Made by a program: the position numbers and the translations under genes. Under the pieces are notes generated by a model. That model worked only from the letters and a program-made list of their open reading frames with translations, was not told the DNA's origin and did no database searches. A stretch of 64,000 bases of DNA from Norana najaformis (Eukaryota; Annelida; Clitellata; Crassiclitellata; Hormogastridae): NCBI GenBank assembly GCA_964023275.1, contig OZ029913.1:50475509-50539508 (forward strand), written 5' to 3'. Below are positions 1-11,849 of the stretch, piece after piece. The stretch's first letter is position 1, and each line of letters begins with the position of its first letter.

Positions 1-613
1 TATAACAAATTCGGTCTTTCCAGATGGGCACTAATGAAGTTTTTAGTGATGTCAGCTGTTCAAACTGCTTTATCTTTAAAAAGCAAGTACAAGCACACAA
101 GTAAATATATATTTGTTCAGAATTCAATTTTAAACAAATTTCATGTTTTGTCTTTAGCTCCATCTTCAATGGTTGATCAGATATGATATTTTTACCTGTA
201 ATGGGTAAAATGGGATCAGCAACCCAAAATAAATCTGGCAGAGGCCAGAATCAGACCTAAAAATATCTGCAGAGCAAAGGATTAAGAAAAATGAAAAGAA
301 ATGAGTAAAAACAAATAGGAGAAAATAGGAAAGGCCTCTTTGAAGAATAGGGTCATAATGCTTGAAGCCATTGTGGCTGGGGTGTTTGAATTTTTGGCCC
401 AAGGTATTTATGAGTTCAGCTTTTCAGCACTTCTTTTGCCTAAATAAACTAACAGTCTGAGCTTGGTAAAACTTTCAGTGCACATAATTTGTTTTCTTAA
501 TTTAAAAAATGCTCTGAAAGGGCACATTAATGTGCAAATATGTCTTTTGAGCTACTGTGCTTAAAATTGGTCAAAGTGTCTGGGATGTAGCTAACATTCC
601 GACAAATACTCAC
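1..613 (-). other. NUS1 last intron (partial)
   Basis: Intronic sequence on the NUS1 strand. I looked for the terminal NUS1 exon (an ISYxxF...CEQRxGK-like block) in all minus frames and did not see it, so it is probably outside the window. Confidence 0.5.
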
Positions 614-713
614 AGGATCTCAGAAAGTCGTGTCTGCCATGGCAGGAAGCCTAAAAGGCTGTCAACGGCACCAAACTTCATCACTAAATCTGGATCAGGA
701 AACGAATTTTTCC
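614..713 (-). CDS. NUS1: NUS1 exon 4
   Basis: 100-bp exon, acceptor CTACAG, donor GTGAGT. It codes the most conserved C-terminal block of the family ([22 protein letters not shown]). The donor leaves in phase 2, so the gene continues off the left edge. Confidence 0.9.
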
Positions 714-3700
714 CTGTAGTAAGAAAAAGAGACAAGAACTTTCCTGAATACTATATTTGTTACCGCTCTTTATAGCCTCTTGGGTTAGATCTCACTAGCT
801 TAATATCTAGTAACTATATATCACATTAAAGTATTTTACTGCTGTTACTACATTAATTGTAATTAAACAGCTGCACAGAATGAAATGTGAGATTTATCCT
901 CCATCTTTCAATTAGATTGGCATATAAATAATCGAATAAAGAACAGTATATTTGGATATACTATTTTCACCAGGGCATATAAAGCAGATATGTGGAAACA
1001 ATCCTGTAGCCGCTAGTCACTTCCTCATCGCAGGCAGTCACAACAGTGAAGACTAGTGTTAACATTCACATGGTTTAACCATTGGTAATGGTTTTCACGT
1101 TTTGTAAAACTGAAACCCCTGAACCGGTTGGCTTCAACTGCGATGTGGTTCATTACATTGCAGAGACCTGTAAACGTTTGTAGCAACTGGTACCGATGGT
1201 ACCTCCAGCAAACCAACATCCACCAAACATATTCATTCACATTCACATTCCCTTTTTACACTTTCTTGTTTTTTGAAACCCTCTGTACAGTTCACATGCC
1301 TTAACCAATTTTTAAACAGGATGGTTCCGTTGATGTGGATTTGTCATGGGATGTGCATTTGTTCCCAAGAATTCTCTCATTCCACCTGCCAAGTCAAAGA
1401 TCAGACTGCGGCTTACAAGTTATCACCACAGTGTAAGAAGGTTTTGGCTTGTTTCATTGCTGGCACAGTAAAAACCAGATGCACAGACAAAACAACAACT
1501 GCCTTGTAGCTCTGTCCAACACGCTTGGCCTTACAGGAACAGTGACAGTATAAGTGGCCAGCTGCAGCCAGGTGAAACGTTACAAAACCTAAGACTAAGA
1601 CTTACAGACTGACACTGTGTGGCCAACCAACCTTGAAAGATTGAAGAGGCCTGATTAAAAAGCAGAATCATACCATGCACAATGGCATCAACAAATGGAA
1701 CACTGATGTCATCACTTGTAATCAAGCTGTTTGCCATCTGAAGGCTGATTTCTTTGGTGATGTCAACTAACTGCCGTCTTCCATCTTCTGGACCAACAAT
1801 CCAAATACCAGGATTCCATCTGGTACAACCTATCCAACAAAATCATTTACTCTTTTAATGACATAAATAATGCTTCCAGGATGCAAAAATTTACAGGGAA
1901 GAGGAAACTTTCCTTCAATGGTTCAGACTATCCCTTACACTACAAATGCATTTTCCCAGTTACTAGTCTCTCGTTCATAGACTTCCTCTCCTTACTCTGA
2001 CTAACAACAATCCGCACCCTGATTGTTACATGGCTCAACAATGAGCACACCCAGATCTGAACCTTAGTTCATGAAGAGAAAGCCACAGAGTTAACAAAAA
2101 GTGTGCTTGCTTTATGATGTACAAGTCAGAAGTTGGAGCAGATCTGAACTTTAGTTCATGAAGAGAAAGCCACAGAGTTAACAAAAAGTGTGCTTGCTTT
2201 ATGATGTAACAGTCAGAAGTTGGAGCAGATCTGAACTTTAGTTCATGAAGAGAAAGCCACAGAGTTAACAAAAAGCATGCTTGCTTTGTGATGTAACAGT
2301 CAGGAGTTTGAGCAGATCTGAACCTTAGTTCATGATGAGAAAGCCACAGAGTTAACAAAAAGCATGCTTGCTTTGTGATGTAACAGTCAGGAGTTTGAGC
2401 AGATCTGAACCTTAGTTCATGAAGAGAAAGCCACAGAGTTAACAAAAAGCGTGCTTGCTTTGTGATGTAACAGTCAGGAGTTTGAGCAGATCTGAACCTT
2501 AGTTCATGAAGAGAAAGCCACAGAGTTAACAAAAAGCGTGCTTGCTTTGTGATGTAACAGTCAGGAGTTTGAGCAGATCTGAACCTTAGTTCATGAAGAG
2601 AAAGCCACAGAGTTAACAAAAAGTGTGCTTGCTTTGTGATGTAACAGTCAGGAGTTTGAGCAGATCTGAACCTTAGTTCATGAAGAGAAAGCCACAGAGT
2701 TAACAAAAAGCGTGCTTGCTTTGTGATGTAACAGTCAGGAGTTTGAGCAGATCTGAACCTTAGTTCATGAAGAGAAAGCCACAGAGTTAACAAAAAGCGT
2801 GCTTGCTTTGTGATGTAACAGTCAGGAGTTTGAGCAGATCTGAACCTTAGTTCATGAAGAGAAAGCCACAGAGTTAACAAAAAGCGTGCTTGCTTTGTGA
2901 TGTAACAGTCAGGAGTTTGAGCAGATCTGAACCTTAGTTCATGAAGAGAAAGCCACAGAGTTAACAAAAAGTGTGCTTGCTTTGTGATGTAACAGTCAGG
3001 AGTTTGAGCAGGACTGAATGGACATTGCAATAAGCAAGCTGTTTGCATTATGAGTGCCCTATAACCAAGAAATGTAACTTGGGAAAGTAAATTGCATTGG
3101 CTCTGTGTCCTGTACTTGAGCATTTATGATTTACCAGTAGTTCTCATTCTGATTACTAATTCAAGATAGAAATGACTAAGCTGCAATACATCATCACGAG
3201 CATTAGAATGATTCTGTGTACAAGTTGTATATGGGATCTTTGTAAATGTTCTGCATGAATGGTTATTCTAATTCTGATCTTTTCTATTATTGTATTTTTA
3301 AGAATACACCAGACCCTTGCTACAACATGGGATTTTGGGATCCATATTGAGGTCCATTTTAAGACAAAGGCCTCATTATGCTGAAATGGTATTTTACCAC
3401 CATGTCTATGTACCACGTATTTGCAAGTTGTAGTGGGCTAACAAAAGTATTAGATCTTGTAATGGTCACAAAAAACAAGCTGCAGGGGTGTCAGTGTCCA
3501 AAGCATAAAGTTATTGACTAATGCCACATCAAAACCACATCAGTCAGATAAATTTCTAGTTAAGCCTGCAGAAATGCAGCGTACAGTGGATAAAACTGTT
3601 CAAAAAGTCTTGGGTTGAAAAACTGACACGGACAGCAAAATGAAGATATTGGGGAGCAAGTTTCAGAGAGCTGGCTCTACAAATGAGAAAGATGTTGACC

Positions 3701-6700
3701 AAGAACAATTTTTACAATAGAATAAGGCAGTCAGATGGCTTAGCTGAATGGTAATGAGTCTAAAGAATAAGGATAGATTTCAACTATAATAAAGCTAACT
3801 TGTTAATCAGAAGCTGTTTTATATATTTGGAATCACTTCTGAAAAAACACTTGTTGTTTAATGGGAAGCCAATGCAACATAGAGGTTGTATGCTCATATT
3901 TTTCGTGTTTTGGTTATGCCTGTAACAAACAAAGTTCTAACAACAAGACATTACTGATCATGTCACTGTAATTAGTCAGAGCAAAATAAGTATTTAAATG
4001 ACTTCAGAAAGTCCTAAGCCACTGAAGCTTCTTGTGAAAACAAAATGAAATACAGCAAGGTAAATGCTGTTTTATTACCATAACATCCTTAACGATATGC
4101 TATCCAACAACAGGACCAAACTTTCCAGTGAGCTACATCGCTCAGAGCTTTCAGCTGCATGCCACACACCAGAATTCAGGCTAAGGTCATACAGGTGGTA
4201 GGCCAAAACACTTCTTCTGACCCACATTTGAAAAGCAATTGAAAGGTAAAGCTCAGTCATTTGAAGGAGACAAATTTATCAACCATACTCAAACCAAATA
4301 AACATGAAACATTATATGTTGCTAGAAAATATATTGATTAGTCTACCACCTCCAGTGATTGCTGAACATGTTTCATCTGGCAGGTATCCCTGGGGCCCAC
4401 TGTACTGCAATGAAGAGGAGTTCTTCCTAGAGCAATCGGTCCTTTCCAGCTGTTCTTTCTGTTCTTCTAATTTTCTGAATAAGACATCCTTATTTCTTTT
4501 ACAGTGACCTACAGCCAGATTAAATTCTAAGCAATATAATATTTGCAAAAACAAATCATGTGACACATAATTATTACTAATTTGTAACACATCACACAGG
4601 TTAATTGCAGTTCTGCACAAAAACTTGAGTATCAGTTATCAACCAGAAAAAGAGTACATGCTGCAAAATCCCTGCATAAAACTGTGCCTTCTGAAATTCC
4701 TAAATGGCACTATATAAATAGCTACATACATACAGTACACACACATGCATGCATACACACATAAATGCATACATACATAAATACATACATACATGCACAC
4801 ATACATAAATGTATACATACATGCATACAGACATTATGGAATTGTGATGTATACACTCAAGCTCAAACAAGCAGAATGATTGGGTTGACAGCTTTCCTAC
4901 AGAAACCATTGTGGCAACATCAACATCAAAAAATGAGTTCCAAGCTGTCAAATTCCTGTGAGTAACACAAGAACATCTCAGTAAGTTAACATGTCATACG
5001 TCCATTGGCTGAACAAGAACTCATATGATCCCTGTAGTAATCCGTAACTACCAAAGACAAACTCGTAGTCCTGAGTAAGCCACTAGAAAAGAACAATTCT
5101 TCTGGTGGGATACATCTATGAGCATTGCCTTGTATACATGATGATATGCTCTGTTGTATTGGGCTTTCCTCCAAGCTGTATGGTGCCCGAGACTCAACAG
5201 TTATCAGTCTTAGTGGAATGAAGCTTGCAGCATGCTGCAGAAAAGGAAAAGAATACCAAGCTGAATGATAAGTGATTGCACATTTAATTCTTAACTACTA
5301 GTTCAAGTATTTCTGCACAAGTTCAAACTTTTGATTGGTAATATCTTTACGAGAGAAGTTACCTGAGTTCATATATAATTTCTTTAGGACAGGATGAGTC
5401 ATGGCATGAGTATATCAGAAGGACCTTTACAGTCTGAAGTCAACACAGGATTGATACCCAACCCTGAGTAGCATGCATCAGCCTTCAGCTGTGAAGAGGT
5501 TTTACCAGTCACCTTTTAAATAAAATTTACATTCTTCCCACTGTAGAACATCAAGCCAAGCAATATGCTACAGAAGGCCTGAAGATATATATCTTGCAAG
5601 CTTTGCTTTGAATATCTCCCATCACATTACAATAAATTTCAAAGAACTGATTCTGACTGATTCAGGTAGGTTTTTCAAATTAGCCATTTTGCGCCTATTA
5701 TCCACTCCATCTCTTTCTCCACAAGTTGTCATCCCTGCAAATTAAACTAACATGGCACCATAGACAGCATTTGTTGTACTTCTCATTATTAGTTTCCCTC
5801 TTCTGTTCACTGTCATGCAAATGTGCTGAGTAGGCCTGTCAACGGGCACCTGGAATCTAGGCAGCATGTTTCCAATTCCTAGAGTCAAGAGGTCATGGAT
5901 GTGATTAAACACTGAAACTGACATAAGACATAACACATGACTTCTCTCATTAATATTTATAATAAGTGAGCGAAACGGGTTCAAGTTTTATATAGAACCT
6001 ATGTAAGTAAGTAAGTAAGTATTAACATGAGACAAATGCCCATGCTTAGCACTTAGCATTCAAACAGTGAAAAAATCAGTAAAAAACAATGCAAAATCAT
6101 ACACAATTCAGCAAGTCTACTGCTTTGGGTCAGGGTTGTTTTCTGCTTTTCAGAAATGGGCTATTGTTTTGCCTTCCCTTAAGCACTGTGATCTGTTTCC
6201 AACTACCATAGATAATTGCAAAACATGAGTAGATGCAGCTCACATGTTATCTTGAGGCAAACTCCCTTCTACCTAAACAATAAATTTGGTTCGGAAAGTT
6301 TCATTCCACTGAGTCGGTTTTAACACACATTCTGTTTGATATTTTTAGAGCTGCTGACTGGGGACAGGAATAGTTTGGAATGGAATAGGTTGCCTAGCAC
6401 CTTCCTACACAAGCTCTTTATTGGTCTTTCTTTACCGCTATTCAGTAATTGTTCAAAAAGCAATTTGTTCGATCCTTGATACCTGTCGTTAGGTTGGAAG
6501 TGCCTCTGCTGGGTCTCTCCTTAAAAGGCACTAAATGAATCTGCAATTAAGATTATGACTAGGTCTAACTCTATATACAGTTCTACAGTTCAGAAACTAA
6601 CAACATAAGACTTTACATAGGCCTATAGTTGGAAAGAAAACAATAGCATTGATACTGAAGCAATCATAAGAAATAGAGTAGGCCTATTCACAAGTTTTAC

Positions 6701-9700
6701 ATTTATACATTGAGCAAGTGAAGGATTTTTATGCAGCAACATATGGATATAAGGCAATTCACATGATCTGAAACCGTGTAGATAATATGAGCTGGGGACG
6801 CAAAAACTGACGGTTACCTGTAGTCCCACAACTTGTACCTTCTCTTCCAATATGCTTACCATTTCCATCGTTCTACCATACCATTCACAGAAAATACCAT
6901 TCTACTGAAACTGCATTCCTAATCATGTATTCAACTCGATGGACAAAGGAAACATAACTGCTCTTGTTCTCCTTGACCTATCTGCCACATTTGTTATAGT
7001 TCATCATGTTATTCTCCTTTACACATTCAAAACTAGTTTGGTCTTTTTGATTCTGCTCTCAGTTGGTTCGCATCTTACTTGCACCCTTGTGCTTAATCAG
7101 TTCGCATCAACCAACTCACTTTTGCCCCTACTGTCTTGAATTGAGGAATTCTGAATGGCCCCCTCCTGTTTACATTATATGCTACTCCAACCAGTTCACT
7201 AGTTACTGGTAGCTCTCTTGACTACCAACTGTATGCTGATGATACCCAGCTACTCCTCTCACTCGACAGTTCCACGTCTACTTCTGCTCTCCAATTGCTT
7301 GCTTCTGTTTTACCTACGTTCCTCGGTCTACCAAACAACCTCACTATCATCTGTCATGTTCTATGATGAATTGTCCAATGTCCTTACAACAGTTGGATTC
7401 TCTACCACCGACCTGCTTCTCATCTGTGGAGATCTCAATAGTCCTGGCCTAGATGCAGTGTCGCTGAGCCTGGAGCTTGATGATGTGTTCGACGTCCTTG
7501 CTCCGAAACAGCATGTTACCTTGCCTACTAGATCCAGTCTGGACCATCTTCTCGACCTACTCGCCATTGACCGTCCATGATGTCTTAGTTGATGATGCAA
7601 CACACATTTCAGACCATCATCTCATCACTGCCACGACAAATGCTGACGCAGCACAATGTCATCCACCTTCTGCATTTTCATTTCGGCAAATTAAAAACAT
7701 TGACTTAAAGGAGTTTGAGCAAATACTGTACAGTTCGTCACTGTACACAGCACCTGCACCTACTGCTGAAACATTCGCAGATCAGATGAAGAGTGTCACT
7801 GTTGGAGTATTAGAGGACGTTGCCCCTCTGTGCACCATTGTTCGCTGACCACCAAAAGCCATCACCAAGTTTCTGTCAGCTGAGGCCATGGATGCCAAAT
7901 GCTTGAGCACCGCTGGCTTATGGTAGAAAATGGAGATAATAAGGCTTATATGATTATAATAAAACTAAATAATTGGAATTGTGAAAATGAATAGAAAGAA
8001 TTAAATCTCTACAGCAAAGTTTATTATAACTTGTTACAACAGTTTTCATAGTGTTCTGAATTCTTTATATACCGTGCCATAGGCATGAGCAAAACCTATT
8101 GGGGCCCAAATGGTACTATTCCCATATGGGGCCTCTGTATTTAGGGCCCATCAAATGTTCATGGGCAAGCTTGCAGGGCTATTGTAACAAAACTGTAAAA
8201 TTACTGTAAATTTATAATTTATACTAAAATTAATGTTCAACACATTATATATAATAATGGAAGGAAGGAAAGGAAAGAAGAGAAAGACTGAGACAAATGC
8301 TACTAGACTTGGATGATGGTGGACAGATATGGTAAACTGAAGGCGAAGGCCCATGAACGATAGGAATGGTGCCATTGGACGTTGGAACCAGCCCAGTGGC
8401 AGAGAACTTAAAGAAGCAGATATATAATAAACTAAATTTAATGGTGTGAATTTGTAAAATTATGAATTTGTGTAAAATTGGCATGCCTTTCCCCAAACAG
8501 CGTCATATATTGGACATATGATGTTTGGCAACAGTACTTTAAAATTTTTGCTGAATTACAAGGTTAGTCAGGATCAATGACAATATTCCCATATAGGTTT
8601 TCATGTTTCCTATATATGATATAGAAGGATGGCAATATTGTCACATGGGTTTGTCACATGACATAACCTATGTCATATGTCTTACATGTGACATTGCTTA
8701 TGGGATGCTGGAACCAAGCAATCACTGTAACCCTATTTATAGCTCTGTAGTCTTTAGCATATAAATCATTTTTGTGTTGATGAGATGACGTACAAAATTA
8801 ACAGCTGTAACCTCAATAAATAATTTTTACCAGTAAATCATATATAACTTGACTTAGTCTTTATTTCAATGATGTAGATAACCATTATCCACCGCATCTA
8901 CATATGTGATTGAACTTATGTCTGATTTAGTGAAGCTACTGATTCTTAAGAATAAGTTTTGTGAAACTGTTTCAAACTTGGGTCCCCTGGAGTCGAATTG
9001 TTTCTGCACAACTGATATAGTGAACCCAGACATCAACATAAGAATCAATAATTAAATTAAACAGCAAGATCATATGATTGTCCTTCACCGGCAAATCTTC
9101 AGTAAGTGATTGCAAACTGACATAAAGCTGTTTTCTGGTCAAATGTTTTCCAATTTCCAATTTCACAGGTGGCACTTTCTTCACGAAGTCCTTTAGGTCC
9201 TTACATCCTCCAGACACTGCTTGTCTCATAAATTTATTTGTTATTCTGCAGATTGTGATTACATCTGTAGATGGCACGACTATTTTTATCCACTAGTAAA
9301 CATGTGGATTAGTCATCTGTTACCACACCAAAGCAAGGGGTACAATGGATACGTCGACAAACTTTTGTGGCAACAAAACCACCAATGTACTTTAAATTAG
9401 ATCCTGACTAAGCTTGTATGTCAGCAAAATTTTAAAGTACTCTTGCCAGAATCAAGTGACATTCTGCTTAACTGAATCACACTTTGTAAGCAGATCACAA
9501 ATCTAATAAAACCAGTTTCTCCTATAGCTATCATGCAAAGATTTTCCATCATGATCCTTCAGATTCAAGAGATACACAGAAGCCAGGTTAGCAAACTGAG
9601 ATACCTGTTCAAGGTTTCTGGCTGATATTGGTTGCTTGAAATCTTTACCCAGAAAATTGTGGCTATTGAGGATATGAAAACATTGATCGATAACCTTAAT

Positions 9701-10597
9701 AGAGGTTCTTGTAGCCTGACAGCCTTGAAAGTTTTGTAGGTTAAGTTTTTCTGCACAAATTTAAGCGCATCTGCAACACTTCTGTTGAGCAACTAATTTC
9801 AGTTACAGTGACTGCATGGTTTCAGCATCCCATAAGCAACATCATATGTAAGAAAAACTGTCTTGTAGTTCACAAATTAGTCAGCCTAGTTCTGTTCCAT
9901 GCTCAATCGTCATATCAACAAATATCGCATTTGATCAGTGGACATTACCACTATTATGCCTTGTATCTGGACAGTGTTGGCTTCAAGAGTGTTGCTGGTC
10001 CACACCTTCGGAATTTGCTGCCAAGTTCGATTTACTCTGTCAATTCGGTTACGTCATTCATGTCTAAACTTAAGACTCATCTCTTTCAACTTGCCTGCCC
10101 ACCATAGCCTAACTTCTGGTTTATCTGACGGCTTATATTTTGAATACAAAGTTCTTTACTTGACGCAACCTTCGATTGATGCCTCTGACATTATTATAAC
10201 GGCGCCATAGAAGTCACTAGAGTAATTAGATTTGAAGGATGCTGGTTTGGTAATCTGATGGACACATTTGTACTAACTGCACTGATATTTATTAAATTTT
10301 TTCGCTGAATGTCTTACCTTTATGATCGTAAATAGTCACATAAGAAATCCCAGCAGCTATGGCCCAGACGACAATCTTAGCAATATCAACTACATTAAGA
10401 TCGTCTTCAACAACGACTATCCCTAAATGTACAGGTAACTTTCTCAGGTGTGCCACTTCACTCCTGATGCTTGTCGCACTGGTACGACTTTTCGCCAACG
10501 ATCCCAATTGCATCAGCCGACCATAGAAAATTACAAGCAAGTCCTTTACTGAAATGATCCAGTGTATTAGGATCAGAAACACACGGAAACAAATCAT
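614..10597 (-). CDS. NUS1: NUS1 / Nogo-B receptor, dehydrodolichyl diphosphate synthase subunit (four exons, 3' end off window)
   Basis: NUS1 pairs with the catalytic cis-prenyltransferase DHDDS at the ER membrane to make the dolichol precursor for N-glycosylation. I join four minus-strand exons: 10597-10318, 4508-4350, 1829-1674 and 713-614. All introns start GT and end AG, and the three junctions are all phase 1. Exon 1 begins with a hydrophobic stretch (about residues 1-26, likely membrane anchor) and ends in [13 protein letters not shown] and [12 protein letters not shown], typical of the family. Exon 2 gives [16 protein letters not shown], exon 3 [13 protein letters not shown], exon 4 [19 protein letters not shown] and [10 protein letters not shown]. 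Exon 4 ends with donor GTGAGT in phase 2, so a last exon carrying the C-terminal RxG tail must lie left of position 1. About 256 residues are visible; human NUS1 has 293. Identification is from remembered family features, not a search. Confidence 0.9.
1674..1829 (-). CDS. NUS1: NUS1 exon 3
   Basis: 156-bp exon bounded by acceptor GGATAG and donor GTATGA, phase 1 on both sides. It codes [16 protein letters not shown], matching the SPEDGK...IVRAAQ block of vertebrate NUS1. Confidence 0.85.
2054..3010. repeat. 87-bp minisatellite, 11 units, in NUS1 intron 2
   Basis: Eleven head-to-tail units of 87 bp, each beginning GATCTGAAC and containing GAGTTAACAAAAAG. Divergence is low in the middle units and higher at the left end (TTTATGATG variants). 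As 87 is a multiple of 3, one minus frame stays open throughout, giving a 29-residue repeat ([13 protein letters not shown]...). It lies between NUS1 exons 3 and 2, so the long ORF (2035-3123) is most likely a by-product of the repeat. Confidence 0.95.
3124..4349. other. NUS1 intron 2, remainder
   Basis: AT-rich sequence with short ORFs only. A weak LINE/SINE-like stretch lies around 3590-3720, too degraded to classify. No further exon is needed by the NUS1 splice phases. Confidence 0.4.
4350..4508 (-). CDS. NUS1: NUS1 exon 2
   Basis: 159-bp exon bounded by acceptor CTGTAG and donor GTGGTA. It enters and leaves in phase 1. It codes the KRN motif and a charged helix ([18 protein letters not shown]) that lines up with the helix after the YDHxG motif in NUS1. 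A phase-compatible open segment at 5226-4990 also looked like an exon but is not needed for the family alignment. Confidence 0.85.
4706..4832 (+). repeat. LINE 3' tail motif with CATA microsatellite
   Basis: GGCACTATATAAATAG at 4706 resembles the GGCGCTATATAAAT tail seen at LINE 3' ends elsewhere in the window. It is followed directly by an interrupted CATA/CACA repeat to about 4832. This suggests the microsatellite grew from the 3' tail of a LINE or SINE insertion in NUS1 intron 1. Confidence 0.55.
4833..6924. other. NUS1 intron 1, left part
   Basis: Unassigned sequence. It has a short AAGT repeat near 6002-6020 and several short minus-strand ORFs (5742-5984, 6623-6868) without recognisable domains. 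No exon is required here by the NUS1 model. Confidence 0.4.
6925..7320 (+). mobile_element. CR1/L2-type LINE reverse transcriptase fragment
   Basis: Translates to [15 protein letters not shown] followed, in another frame, by [12 protein letters not shown] at about 7227-7262, i.e. the LDLSAAFDTVDH and YADD blocks of non-LTR reverse transcriptases. Frameshifts and substitutions show it is dead. It is in NUS1 intron 1 on the opposite strand to the gene. Confidence 0.8.
7320..7925 (+). mobile_element. LINE apurinic-like endonuclease and linker fragment
   Basis: Two overlapping frames give [22 protein letters not shown] and LDHLLDLL, then THISDHHLI and the linker [17 protein letters not shown]. 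These are the GDFN, LDH and SDHH blocks of the LINE endonuclease. The endonuclease follows RT sequence here, opposite to the normal order, so two fragments are probably joined. Confidence 0.8.
8255..8440 (+). mobile_element. LINE ORF2 C-terminal fragment
   Basis: The plus-strand frames read [13 protein letters not shown] and [10 protein letters not shown], similar to the [12 protein letters not shown] tail coded on the minus strand at 32480-32690. This tail is typical of RTE/jockey-like endonuclease-reverse transcriptase proteins. It is short and degraded. Confidence 0.55.
8860..9800 (-). other. Unclassified degraded ORF cluster in NUS1 intron 1
   Basis: Several minus-strand open segments (9277-8972, 9792-9565, and an open stretch around 9690-9500 reading [17 protein letters not shown]) look protein-like but shift frame. 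I do not recognise them. They could be a decayed transposon gene. Confidence 0.3.
9930..10230 (+). mobile_element. LINE 3' end (CR1/L2-like)
   Basis: Codes [17 protein letters not shown] and [14 protein letters not shown], the C-terminal signature of CR1/L2 ORF2 (SVAGPxLWNSLP...FKxxLKTHLF). The 3' untranslated part (ATTATAACGGCGCCATAGAAGTCA) is also found at about 41790-41820. Confidence 0.8.
10318..10597 (-). CDS. NUS1: NUS1 exon 1
   Basis: First coding exon, 93 codons plus one base. It starts at the first ATG of the open frame, followed by a hydrophobic segment expected of the NUS1 membrane anchor. The donor is G|GTAAGA in phase 1. The motif YVTIYDHKG is the start of the cis-prenyltransferase-like fold. 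Confidence 0.9.
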
Positions 10598-11360
10598 TTT
10601 TTAAATGTTTCCAATCAATTTACGTTGTCATTAATCTATACGCTTCGTTTTCGACCACTCTACATCACTACAGCTGCAATCGAACCCTCAACTCCAAACT
10701 GCAGATCGCACCCAAACGCACTGGGCTACAATGACTATATATTTTGCAAAGAATCTACAGCAAAGAGCGGCAGTCGAAAGCTCAAATGCGCTGGCATATG
10801 TATGACAAAATTCTGAGCAGACGCTTCAATAAAATTATTATTCTGCTGTAACTTGAAAGACTATCCCAGCATAAGAGTTTTTAAAGTGTCCAATATTAAA
10901 TTTAGTTCGCTGTCACTTTTGTAACAAACACATGTATTTAAATCAAAAGCTAGATGACGCTAAATACAGTACGCGTTGACTAAAACAGTAGACATCTGAC
11001 TACATAATCTGTGCCGGAAGTGATATCTACGGACAAATGGAGACTTGCGATTGGACGATTTGGACCGAAGGTTTAAAGAAGGGAAGCGTACGTCAAGGCT
11101 CCTCGTGCGTGAGGATGATAGACATCATACATGGTGAGGATGCCCAGTTCGCTTCCCGATAGTGGCTATATTAAATTTTCAGTTTAATCTCGGGCTAGAA
11201 CGGTCGGTACACGGAGGCCTTAAATGGTGTGGCGCTCGTTCAAACGGGCAGCGGTTGTGAAGGATCTCTCCCATTAAATTTATTGGAAAACGAACAGGGT
11301 CGGGGCCACACGGCCGCAATAGAAAATCATATAGGCCTACATTTACATTCTCTGAACCTA
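10598..11360. other. NUS1 upstream region
   Basis: Between the NUS1 start codon and the first repeat cluster. It presumably holds the NUS1 promoter and 5' UTR, but I see no clear TATA box or other element I would defend. Confidence 0.3.
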
Positions 11361-11428
11361 AGCACAACCCACAACAACAACAACTACAACAGCAGCAGCA
11401 ACAGCAAGAAGAAGAAGAAGAAGAAGAA

Positions 11429-11477
<49 letters not shown>
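11361..11477 (+). repeat. Compound microsatellite CAA/CAG-AAG-ATG
   Basis: A run of CAA/CAG changes to AAG at about 11406 and to ATG at about 11429, ending near 11477. The stepwise change is typical of microsatellites that evolve by slippage plus point mutation. Confidence 0.9.
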
Positions 11478-11487
11478 CCGATCTAAC

Positions 11488-11832
<345 letters not shown>

Positions 11833-11849
11833 ACAGCTCTCGGTGCGCT

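Noticed and set aside
2035..3123. A 362-aa repeat protein gene
   Set aside because: The frame is simply the 87-bp repeat in a NUS1 intron, with no supporting start context or unique domain.
4986..5240. Possible NUS1 exon (minus, ...ANGR followed by GTATGA) that is phase-compatible with exon 2
   Set aside because: Exon 1 joins exon 2 directly in phase and matches the family without it; an insert here would break the conserved YDHxG-xxKRN block.
8866..9277. Minus ORFs first thought to be the NUS1 C-terminal half ([12 protein letters not shown] resembling PDPDLVLKFG)
   Set aside because: A much better and phase-matched copy of that block exists at 614-713.
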